This document shows, in pieces, positions 25,229-36,700 of a stretch of DNA of 64,000 nt (positions within the stretch are counted from its first letter, which is position 1; each line of letters begins with the position of its first letter). The notes beneath the pieces are model-generated. The model was not told the origin of the DNA. It ran no database searches and saw only the letters and a list, made by a program, of their open reading frames with translations. The DNA comes from Diphasiastrum complanatum (lineage: Eukaryota; Streptophyta; Lycopodiopsida; Lycopodiales; Lycopodiaceae). Position numbers and translations under genes: made by a program. Where the stretch lies: positions 12,362,399 to 12,426,398 of the forward strand of contig CM055095.1 in NCBI GenBank assembly GCA_029204225.1, written 5' to 3'.

Positions 25229-27112
25229 ATGTCTTCTACCGATACTTCCCAGTCTCCGCGCTATACTATCCATCATGATGTCCCATCTGCAACGGACATC
25301 ATGATCCTTCCTAGCACAAGCATGGTCACTCAGTGGATGACCCTTGCGGAGCCTCTGCTCACTGCAATGGGTATTCATTTGAGAGCCTTTTCGGGCAGAA
25401 TCAACATGGATTTCATCACTTTTGCCTTCAGTACCTGGAAGGAAGAGAAATCCAAATTTTATATCACTTTCCAGGGAGCAACACGCAAGGTACGCGTCAC
25501 TGAGGCCGCCCTTGCAGCCATTGGTATAGCATCCGGTACACAAGCCTCACCCAATCACAAGCAGGCAAAACAGGCCATCAAGCCGTACATTGACCTCACC
25601 AATGATCTGCACTGGACCAATGACGGATACCTTCTGGAAGCCATCACTGAGCCTTCAATACACGCTGCTGCCCAGCTACTGAATAACTTCCTGATGGTTG
25701 GCAACCTCAGGAAAGACCGCATCACTTCACAGATCCTCCATAGGATAGTTGACCCCTATACTAAGTTGGCCAAAGCCCCTCTTGAACCATATAATTGGTT
25801 CAAGACTGTTTCTGGTGAGCTCAAACAAGCTATTAAGGGCAATACTAAGCAGTAGTTCGCTTCTGGCTCTTTATTGTCTCTTCTAGCCACTTCTCGCCTA
25901 GAAAACAAAATCCATGGTTTCCACCTGGATTCTGTGCTTTCGGTCTACGAAGAAGCATCGGCCGAGTCGTCTCACCAGGCCTCGAGTTCTCATAGTCGTC
26001 GTCGTCCACGTAGCGAGATCGTCATTCCTGACTCGCCTTCCGTGTCACGACGTCGCACTAGGCATACATCGTCAGCTGCGCTTCCACCCCCTGCTGCTGT
26101 TCGCACTGAACTTCCCATTACCCGTGCCTATGATACTTCCCTCGCCTCTGCTTCCAATCAAGGACAGTCTGTGACCATTGGGGCTACCATTCCCATCACA
26201 GCTACCCAGGCCGCCTCACCCCCGCACACCGAAACCACTTCACCAAACATGGATCAGGGGGGAGCTCCAAATATAGCAGCACAACCGCCAATCTTACCGG
26301 CAGTACAAGCAGGTCCATCCTCATCAAGGACCACGCCTCGATTTAGAAGGCCCATCAGCGTCGAGGACCAGATCCAGACCTTCTTAAAGCAACATCCGCA
26401 TGAGTCCTTGCGTGGTGGATGGGTTCTGAAGTTTAAGACCTCTGAGATGGAGGCCGACAAAGAGTTGGATAAAATACTTGCATTGGGAGAGCAGCCGGCA
26501 TGGAGAATCACTGTTTTTGAGAAAACTCCAGAATCAATCAGGAGTTACGACGCCAGCCCTCGCCAATTGCGGATCGACCCTTATTGTGTGCCAATGCCGC
26601 GAAGAAATAAATGGAAAGATTTGGGATTGGCTATGGACAAAATCACAATCCATACACCCAATTGGCCAATCATCCAACAACCCTACAGCTGGACCATATC
26701 AGTGGACTTCCACCGGGCTTTGCAAGCGTACCAGCGAGAGTATATCCACTCTCTAGATCCAACGGTGCGACAATCGGCACTATTTGCGAAAGATCTAACT
26801 CTGTTGGCGTTAGTGGCAACCAGATGGGACGATTGCCTTCCTCCTCTGGCATTCGATCCAAATAAGCCGATGGCCTCAGAGCAAATCAAAGATCAGCTGC
26901 CGGTTGCTCGTTTGTACTTTCGTGCAGCAATGATGGGAGGTGCCTGGGAATCACGCTTCACATCATGGACAACCTCAAAGTGGATTGTCGGAGCCCATCG
27001 TTGTTTTCTGCCACACAACTTGGATTTTAATACTGCCCGCCTCGACTTTATGGAGAAGGTGCAGTACCATTTAATAAAGATTCGGCGCGAAGCCAATAAA
27101 AGTCCCCAATAA
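25229..27112 (+). pseudogene. Accessory 3' reading frame, copy 2 (fossil)
   Basis: From MSSTDTSQSPRY the first part has a compact domain with WMTLAEPLLTAMGI, STWKEEKSKFYITF and VTEAALAAIGIASG. That pattern recalls the plant-transposon-protein domain found downstream of pol in Athila/Tat elements (inference). A Ser/Arg and Pro-rich linker follows, then a second domain of about 280 residues containing RRPISVEDQIQTF, WVLKFKTSEMEADKEL and a Trp-rich end (WESRFTSWTTSKWIVG). No transmembrane run, zinc finger or catalytic motif was recognised. The frame ends 50 bp before the LTR. Function unknown. Confidence 0.65.
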
Positions 27113-27150
27113 CTGCATATTGCAGGTGTCGTGGGACCGCCACCAGTTTT

Positions 27151-27262
27151 GGTGGGGGATACTGTCGGAGGGTTTGCGGATCCCAAGGCAACCCTAACCC
27201 TAGTTAATAAGTGAGAGGGATTTGGCACCCTGCGTGTGTAAGTCCAACGCGATGATCACATA
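27151..27262 (+). repeat. Polypurine tract and truncated LTR 3
   Basis: GGTGGGGGATA at 27151-27161 is a typical polypurine tract. LTR 3 starts TGTCGGAGGG at 27163 and matches LTR 1 and 2 through GATGATCACATA, then stops at about 27262 where TsaD intron sequence begins. Confidence 0.8.
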
Positions 27263-27691
27263 TTTTCTCCCATGGCACTTGTAAGTGCTTATTTTAGACC
27301 TTGTAAGTACATCATGTTGAAACTCATCTGCACTTCTCAAAAAGCTTGTAACGAGTACAACTTTGGCATGCTGTCTTCAGGATTCAAAACTACCTCTTTA
27401 TGGTCCCACGTGTTATGTATTGTTACTGGTGGATATGAATACTACGTTTACATGTAAAATAAGACAGACGAATAAAAGCTCCACCTTTTTTGAAATATCT
27501 CTTGTTGCTCCATTTCGTCTCTATCTTTGTTAATTAATAAAATTTTAGTGGACCTTCAGAAGCAATTTATGTGGACACTTTGGTCAGCTTATGTTTCTAA
27601 TTATGTTATGTGACATGGGTTCTTTCATTGTTTGAGGCTATTAGATGTTAGTCGGCATCAACAAAGTGTTTAATTGCCTTGTGTTTTGCAG
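27263..27691 (+). other. TsaD intron sequence, no gene seen
   Basis: AT-rich sequence between the truncated LTR and the first recognised TsaD exon. It ends in a T-rich tract and TTTTGCAG acceptor. A GTAAGT at 27287 follows a short FSPMAL-like translation that recalls a TsaD segment, but this is judged chance. Confidence 0.6.
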
Positions 27692-27767
27692 CAACGAGAA
27701 TGCACCAATGTCATTGGCATCTGCTGAAGACCGTCAAATGCGTGCTGACATTGCTGCATCTTTCCAG
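27692..27767 (+). CDS. GCP1: TsaD exon a
   Basis: Bounded by TTTTGCAG and GTTTTT. It encodes NENAPMSLASAED then RQMRADIAASFQ after one phase-completing base. RADIAASFQ is strongly conserved in plant GCP1. Confidence 0.85.
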
Positions 27768-30700
27768 GTTTTTGCTCTTATTACTCTTCAAATACATAAC
27801 TATTTGTTGTCTGTACAATTCACTAGTAAACATGTGGCAGTAATGAAAGCAAGAACAACACATTACAGATACATACTTTGCTACTGACTAGATTATCGGT
27901 CTTTTTGACTTCGTGTAGACAAGCTATTTCTCCCTTTTATCTTGCATATTTGTTAATGTACATGTGAAAAAAACAGATCACAAAGATCTATTTATGCCCT
28001 ATGATCTTTAGCTAATTTGGAGAGCACATCTAGCTTCATTACAAATGTAGAAATCATGCATCAACTACATATATAAGATGAAAACTCAATAAGAACTTGT
28101 CATAAACACTTAGATATGTTAATTTACTGTTCCTATCCGTACAACAGCAGTACAATAACAGTACTCACACGTGCGGATCTATAAACATAAGAAAAATAGC
28201 ATTCTACACAAAATCTCACTATATCACCACAAAAATGCAAAAGATGGATGTAGAACCCAAAGAGATATCTTCCATAAGAATGAATGAGAGAAGAATGAGA
28301 GAGATGAATTCCTCCCACGCTTGTATGCCTATTTAGCAGCCTATTGACCCTATAGATCATCTTGCTTAGGCTTATCAACAATTGAAAGTTTCTAGATACT
28401 TTCCAAAACCCTAGATCTAACATGACTAGATTCAATGCATGTAATTGAGCCAATAACTTGAGATCTATATGCAACCTTATCAACTTGCCTAATTGCCAAA
28501 AATAGTAAATCCACTATTTTTAGGCCTTATTAACTTTATAAAGTCTATCTCTAAGATGAAAATGCATATTGGCCTCAAAATTACCAAATAAACTCAACTT
28601 AACTAGTTGACATTCTTCACAGTACATCTTTGCATGTCTGATTTTTTAGTTAGCTTAGGAATCGTAATAAAAACTCTGGCATTATTGAGTTGGAGAACTT
28701 GGAAGCTTTTTTGTTTATATAGTGTAGAAAGTAGCTATTTACATGTCTAGAGCTCTTTAGTTGGGATAGATTAGTTTTTGGTTTTTGATACAATAAGTTT
28801 ATATCAGCAAGAAAGTTGTAAAAGTTGCACTAAGATTGAAGCTATAATCTCAACAATCTTTTGAGTGGTAAGATAGACCATGATTTTATGGGGCTACGGT
28901 TCTTGATAGGGCACGTTGTAAATTTTGATCTCCTCTTACACCTTGTTTTGTAGTAGTAAGGCCTTCAGTTTATAGCTGAACCTCTAGCACATTTTATAAA
29001 GGCATGTGATAAAGGCTTAGAAGAATAGACTAGCTTTAGGAGTAAACTTTCTAAGTTTCAAGGAAAGTCAGCATGTTGCAAGGCCTTTGTATCCTATGAA
29101 ACGCGAGAGTTCACCTGCATTTGACAATAATTCAGAGACTTGTTACTGCAAAATTGGTGATCTACTTGAGCTCCTCAACTATACGCACTTACGCATTCTT
29201 GGAAGAAGGTACGTCATCAAAGCTCACTAATATAGGAAATTGGCATTGAAGTCTTTTGATGATTTCTTAGTTAGATAGCGCTTTATTTATTTTTAGATGA
29301 GCACATTTTTGTTTCATGTTACAAAGGCATTGGTATATGTCTTAAAATGTATCTCATTCTGGTCTCATAGATCACTTTAGTTCTTGGTGGAGGTTAATAA
29401 AATACTCTTTATACGAGATTCAGTTTGGAATGAATCGTGATATTTGGAAATAATGCTTTAGTGACATCACGAGGTTGGTGATTGGTTATACACATTTTTG
29501 GGCATATTACTTGTTGTTTTTAGTTACAACTAGCTCGTAATTATGTTTCCTTTGGCTTGTGTGCTTCATCTTTGTGCCATGGTTGTTGAAAGTACTTTCA
29601 AAGTTTTCATTGCTGATACATTATTGCTTATGCCGATTATTCTAACCTTGGTAGTAGCTGTGGTTTAGGTTGCAGTTCCTCTCACACTTATTGGCACTTA
29701 TCCTGTTGCTAGTCTTGCAGCATCATGACAACGATCCTTCTCAGCTGACAATCAGCGATTTTCTCTCATACCAGAACGCGCAGAAAAATGCTGTCAGCAG
29801 CAATCCTAGCTGCTTCTTGGCTGCCCTGGACCCTCAATAGGAGAAGCAGTAGTGTTCCAGTAGCACCCCAAACCAGCCCCTTAGGCGATCTGAAATGTCT
29901 TACTTTCAGCAATCTTCAATAGTTGTCGTCCAACAGCATCCTTGTCCTTGCTGTGACCTGTATACAGTAGTAGCAGTCCTCAATAGCACTGAAGATCCTT
30001 AACTTCAACAATTCAGCTACAACTATCTTTCTTTCTCATAGACTCCACTATTGAACCTTGATCAGAAACAAATGGCTTACTCAGCTTCTTAGTTGATTAG
30101 TAGCAACTCAATGTCTCTCACACCTAAACCTGGTGCTGTAATACCATGTCAGAGTTTGACAACACAAAACAACACCTGGTCCAGTAGACAATAGCACACA
30201 AAAAGCACTCGTGCAGGTCGTGTGTGGGATCCCATCCCTACTACCTTTGACCCCAAAAGGCTGGTACCAGGGGACAAGGGAACATTGTCAAACTTGAGCT
30301 TATATGGAGGCTCTCATGTAGCTGAACTATGCTTATGGTACATTTCTTGCACCTTCTCTAGGTGCCACAAGCTCCAGCACACTCACTGTGTGTGGCTTGC
30401 AAGTTGGCCTGCCAACAATAGTTTCTTAGAGTTACAAATGCACATTACCTTCGACTTGGAAGGCACTCGCAGAAAACACTAAATCACTGACTTTCAATTA
30501 CCTAAAGATGCGATGGTCGCATGCATAACTTTCCTCTCATACCTGAGCCTTGGAAAGGTTTTGCCTTGCAGTCTCAAGCCTATCCTGCATCTGAGTGTTT
30601 GGACCCTTTGTGGGATACTTATGGTAGATGGGCAAGCTGGTTGGTGACTATTAGAGCCCAGTCTCGCTCTAGCATGACCTCGGCACGGCCGGTTACTAGA

Positions 30701-33700
30701 AAGCTTGAGGCCAAGCATCGGCAAAGGCTAGTGACCAGATTGGACATCTGTCCTAGGCTAGGAGCGGTGCATCACAAGTAGTGACCTGGGATGACCGCCT
30801 AACAAGCTGGTAGAGCCGCGGTGAATTGTGACCGTCGGGATCCTAGTCGTCAGTGACGAGATGCTAGCCAACAAGTAGCCGGGGTGACCAAGGGGTCACA
30901 GGTCTTCGGTGGGGCAGGGGGTTAGTACCCTATGAGTCATTCCATATTTACAAGTCACAGGTAGCATGCATGCTAAGTGGACTGATCACCCATTGTTGGA
31001 TGCCATGTGCGAGAGTTATGATCAAAATGTCAGGTGTTGAATCAATGAAGCATAAAAGACAGCAATAGACTAAAGCCCTACAAGCAATAGACAAGACAAT
31101 AGGTTCTCCCACGAAGAGCCCAAGCAATACCAATCAATAATCTGAAAAATGAGTGTACAAATGCCCCTATAAATACCCTACCAATGAACCCTAAAATAGG
31201 AATTCAAAAGTAAAGGGAGGCAAAATGTGGAGGGAAAATAGTGCGCCCTCCTACGGGCCCCCATTCCACATATAACCATATAATAAGGGCCCAAGGCCAG
31301 TCAATGTCATAAAAAAGGACCCAGTGCGGGTCATAAGCATATAAAAAGGCTCTGGGGGCCTGTACATGACTAATATAAAATGCGTAACTAGAAATATACA
31401 TAACCAACAGTAAATGTAAAGAGGCCTGCGGAATATATGCAAAGTAGCCCAGTAGGCCTGTATCCTGTAGTCCGTAACTCTCCCTGGCTATAAAGAACAT
31501 TGCCCCCAATGTAGGCAAAATAAGATAAGAACCAGTGCCAGAGAAAAATACTGCATCAAGATATCCCATCTGAGAAAGGAACATCAAGAGAAGCCGGAGC
31601 ATCCCGAGAAGCAATGGTAGCTGCAAGTGATCGAGCCTGATCAGCCAGGATAGGGGTATGATAAAAAACATCAATGGGCTCCGAAGTAGCCTCCTCAATA
31701 GGACGACCATCCCACTAGACCAAAAACTGAACCTGCCGATGGCGACGACTATGCAATAAGCGCACCTGTAAAATAGCAGCAGTTATGATCAAAATCTCAG
31801 GTGTTGAATCAATGAAGCATAAAAGACAGCAATAGACTAAAGCCCTACAAGCAATAGACAAGACAATAGGTTCTCCCACGAAGAGCCCAAGCAATACCAA
31901 TCAATAATTTGAAAATGAGTGTACAAATGCCCCTATAAATACCTTACCAATGAACCCTAAAAAAGGAATTCAAAAGTAAAGGGAGGCAAAATGTGGAGGG
32001 AAAATAGTGCGCCCTCCTACGGGCCCCCACTCCACATATAACCATATAATAAGGGCCCAAGGCCAGTCAATGTCATAAAAAAGGACCCAGTGCGGGTCAT
32101 AAGCATATAAAAAGGCTCTGGGGCCTGTACATGACTAATATAAAATGCGTAACCAGAAATATACATAACCAACAGTAAATGTAAAGAGGTTTACAGAATA
32201 TATGCAGAGTAGCCCAGTAGGCCTGTATCCTGTAGTCCGTAACTCTCCCTGGCTATAAAGAACATTGCCCCCAATGTAGGCAAAATAAGATAAGAACCAG
32301 TGCCAGAGAAAAATACTGCATCAAGATGTCCCATCTGAGAAAGGAACATCAAGAGAAGCCGGAGCATCCCGAGAAGCAATGGTAGCTGCAAGTGATCGAG
32401 CCTGATCAGCCAGAATAGGGGTATGATAAAAAACATCAATCGGCTCCCAAGTAGCCTCCTCAATAGGACGACCATGCCACTGGACCAAAAACTGAACCGG
32501 CCGATGGCGACGACTATGCAATAAGCGCACCTGTAAAATAGCAGCTGGCAGGAATGGAAAAAGCTCTGGATCTGTAGGAAATGAGGAATCTCGAGGAGCA
32601 TCATCCTCAATAGCAACACGTAATAAACTGACATGTAAGATATCACAAGCCCGAGTAGCAGCAGGTAACTCAAGACGATATGTAACTGGACTGAGGCGCT
32701 CAAGAATCTGAAAAGGCCCATAATAGCGTGGCGCAAGCTTCTCAGTAGAAGCAAGACCCTGTACAAAACGATGGCGAGCAAAGCGTAACCGGAGAAAAAC
32801 AGTATCTCCCTCTGCAAACTCAACATGGCGCCGATGACGATCAACAATGGTTCTGTACTGCTGCTGAATATGCTGTAAATGAGTAGCAGCTCTAGTAATA
32901 ATCTCCCGAGCACTCGAAGATAAGATGAAATAGTAACAGGTGCATCATCTGGAGGAGCAGGTATACCGGGTAGAACTGGTGAGTATCCATGAGCAAGCAG
33001 GAAAGGAGAAACACCTGTGCTGGAACTAACAGAACTGTTATAACTATACTCAGCCAAACATAAATGCTGATCCCAATCACGACCAGAAGGAGAAACATAA
33101 TGTCGTAAATAATCCTCCAATACCCGGTTAATAACCTCAGACTGACCATCCGCAGAAGAATGATAAGCAGTGCCCATAAGTATCCTAACATCCAAGATAC
33201 GCATAAGCTCTGTCCAAAAACCTGATGTAAACTTGGTATCCCGATCAGTAAGTATAGATCGTGGGAGACCACGTAAGCGGAAAATCTCAGAAATAAATAA
33301 ACGACCACACTGCTTTGTTGTAATAGTACGTCTGACTGGTATGAAATGAGCTTGTTTAGAAAACCTATCAACTACCACCAAACAAGAGTCATGACCACGC
33401 TGAGTACGGGGAAGACCTAAAATGAAGTCCATAGATATATCAGTCCATTGGCGGGAAGGAATAGGCCAACTTTGAAGGAGACCGCCAGGTTTTTCACGAG
33501 AATACTTGTTACGAAGGCAAAAATCACAAGTATGAATAAGGTGGGAAAGCTCACGCTTCCTGGAAGGCCAATAAAGATGTTCTTTCAAACGGAACAAGGA
33601 CTTCTGAAAACCAAAATGGCCGCCAACAGGAGAGGAATGGGCATCAAGGAGCTGTGGACGTATGTCGAGAGTGCTGGGACTACATAACGAACCATAGTGA

Positions 33701-36700
33701 AACAAACGATGATTAACAATGGAATAAACCTGGTGAGGGTGAGAGGAAGGACGAGAGGCAGACGACATAACATCACGAAAGTCTGGACATGTGGCATAAG
33801 CCTGAGGAAGATCATCATACCAAGAGTGGGGAGACGTAACAAGACTGTAAGTAAGAGCAGGTAAACGAGACAAAGCATCAGCAGCAACGTTACTTTTACC
33901 AGGCTTATAATGAATATCAAAATGAAAGGACTGTAAAAACTAAAGCCAACGGTACTAACGATCACTAAGATCCTTTTGTGTATACAAATAACGAAGTGAC
34001 TGGTGTTCAGTAAAAACATCAAACGGAACACGATACAGATAATGACGCCACTTCTTTAAAGCAAAAATGATAGCAGGCAACTCTTTTTCATGAGTGGAAT
34101 AGCGCTGCTCATACGAACGAAGACGACGGGATTCATATGCAATAACACACTGACGCTGACGTAACAAAGCACCTAATCCTGTGGAGCTAGCATCAGTCTC
34201 AACAGCAAAACGCTGGGAAAAATCTGGAAGACATAAAACAGGGGCAGTGGTAAGCTTAACCTTCAAAGTATCAAAAGCTGACTGACATGCGGGAGTCCAA
34301 GCAAACGAAGTTTCCTTTCTCAACAGAGCATGCAAAGGAGATGCAAGAGTGGCAAAATGAGCAACTGGTTTACGAAGATGGATAGCAAGACCAAGAAACA
34401 TACGAACATCATGAACATCAGCAGGCACGGGCCATGAAAGAATAGAACGGACCTTACGAGGGTCGAGACGAACAGTACCATTAGTAACAAAGAAGCCCAA
34501 AAACTCGATTTGTAGAATAGCAAACGAACATGTAGAACGTTTAGCATACAGATGATGAGTAACTAACAAAACAAAAACAGAACAAACGTGCTGAACATGA
34601 AGAGAGAGAGTGGTGCTATAAATGAGGATATCGTCAAAATAAACAATGACACACTTTCCAAGCAGAGGACGAAAGATGTTATTCATGACATTCTGAAAAG
34701 TGGGCGGGCCATTGGTAACACCAAAAGGAAGGACACGAAACTCATACAGACCAAAGTGGGTACGGAAAGCTGTCTTGTGCTCATCAAGAGGATGCATACG
34801 AATCTGGTGATAACCGGAACGGAGGTCAAGTTTAGAAAAGATCTTGGCTTGGCCTAACTGGTCAAACAGGTCATCCATATGAGGGATAGGGTACTGATTA
34901 CGGATAGTAAGTTTATTTAAAGCACGATAATCTATACATAGACGTTTAGAACCATCCTTCTTATCAACAAGTAAAACAGGAGCACCAAAAGGACTGTGGC
35001 TAGGAACAATAAGGCCTTGACGTAATAAATCAGACACCTGACGCTGGACTTCCTTGCGCTCAACAATAGACATACGAAAAGGAGGATGAGAAGGAGGTGA
35101 TGCAAAGGAAACAAGGTCTATATGGTAGTTGACATCTCGTAAAGGTGGTAACTGAGTCGGCTCTCTAAAAACATGCTCAAATTCACGCAACAGTTTAGAA
35201 AATACCTGTGGCAAAGGTGGTGCATCCGCAATAGGCTGAACAGAAAGAATAGCCGCACAGTGGGCCTTCGGGAGGCTCCGTATGAACTGCTTCCCAGAAA
35301 TAAGCTGATAGTCCTGCCGAGAATCAATACCGGAAAATATATGCTGAGTACCATCATGAGAGAATGTCAATGTCTGCTGCTGGAGGTTTGCTGTAACCGC
35401 ACCAAGGGATGCAAACCAATCAGGACCGAGGATAAGATCGTACCGTGTAAGTGGAATAATATGAAAATCTGCCTGACCAAGGAAGCCTCCAATCCGATAT
35501 GAAAGCTGCTGATATATCTGCGTGCTAGGAAAAGAGTGTGCACTGGCAACCTCAAGATGCAGGGGATGAGGCGTAGTGACTGGAATAGCACGAATGCATG
35601 TAGTAATATGACTACTGAGAAACGAGTGAGTGCTACCCGTGTCAACAAGGGCAATAAACTCACGACCAGTGATACGTACGCGAAGACGGATATGGCGTGG
35701 ACCCGGCTTACCGGCCCAAGTAGCATAAGCAAGCTGAGCATGGCATACAGCTAGATCAGGGGGATCAGGAACAGGCTCAGTGGGTGTGGCAAACTGATCA
35801 ACACGTGGGTCATCATCAAGAATATGAAGGCATATGGCAGAATCAGGACTATCATCAGGTGTGTCAGCATCATGGAAATAGACGGCAGTAGTAGTGGCAG
35901 GCTGTCGGCAATCACGGGCGATATGATCAGGACTCTTACAGTTGAAACATAAGCGCTTCCCACGGATCTCAGACATCTCAGGCAGTGAGTAGCGACGAAC
36001 AAAAACAGGACGAGGAGAAAAAGGAGGACGTGGTGCAGAAGGAAGAGTGGACGAAGGTGAACTGACAGATGTGGGACTAGCAGAGGATGGAGAGGAAAAA
36101 ATAGGACGTGTGAAAGGACGCGAAGGACGAGAAACAGAGGAAGAGATGGGAGAGTACTTGTGCCGCAGTGCGGTAGCAAGGGAGATGGCGTGAGAAAGAG
36201 TGAGTGGAAAAAAAGAATAAACATCATACTTGAGTGCGCCTCGTAGACCAGCAACCTAGCGAGAGATGAGCTCCAATGTAGAAATATTTGGGAATAGATA
36301 GGAAAGCTCTGTAAACCGTGTCGTATAAGCAGCCAAGTCACCAGTGTGAGATAAACTGCGAAAGATGTCGTGCTGCGAATAAGCCACTGAGGATCAATCA
36401 TCGCTAGGCGGAGTGCTGTCATAAACTTTGTCCAACTAGCAAGGCCAGGGTGTGAAGCCGTCTGGCGAAACATGCGCCACCAAGTAGCAGCACGGCCCTC
36501 CAAATGTAAAGCAGCCAAATGTATCCGCTGAATGTCAATCTTAGGAAACATAAGAAAGTAGGTCTCAAGCTTAGAATACCAATTCTCGAGTTCATTCCCA
36601 TCGGATGACCCAGAATACACAGTAAGCTGAACCTTATCCTTAAAGTCTCGTGGCAAAGGACCAGAAGATGAAGGAGTCTCGAGTGGTGGAAATGTACGCT

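Larger units (their letters stand above)
11136..27262 (+). mobile_element. Tat/Athila-like LTR retrotransposon, copy 2, carrying a hAT insertion
   Basis: The order is LTR 2, primer site, leader, (hAT element 13024-18851), leader, gag (19423), protease, pol, accessory frame, polypurine tract (27151-27161) and the start of LTR 3 (27163). The sequence is closely related to copy 1 throughout gag and pol. LTR 3 matches for only its first 100 bp and then gives way to TsaD intron sequence. It is broken, with several lesions. Confidence 0.85.

Noticed and set aside
27263-27290. FSPMAL-like translation followed by GTAAGT, resembling the FPFMAL segment of TsaD
   Set aside because: The next recognised TsaD exon begins about 100 residues further on in the protein, and no exons for the gap exist in the 400 bp between. 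Similarity over six residues is likely chance.
30100-30200. Possible copia primer site and LTR edge on the - strand
   Set aside because: Only a loose match to TGGTATCAGAGC, and no paired LTR or coding sequence was found nearby.
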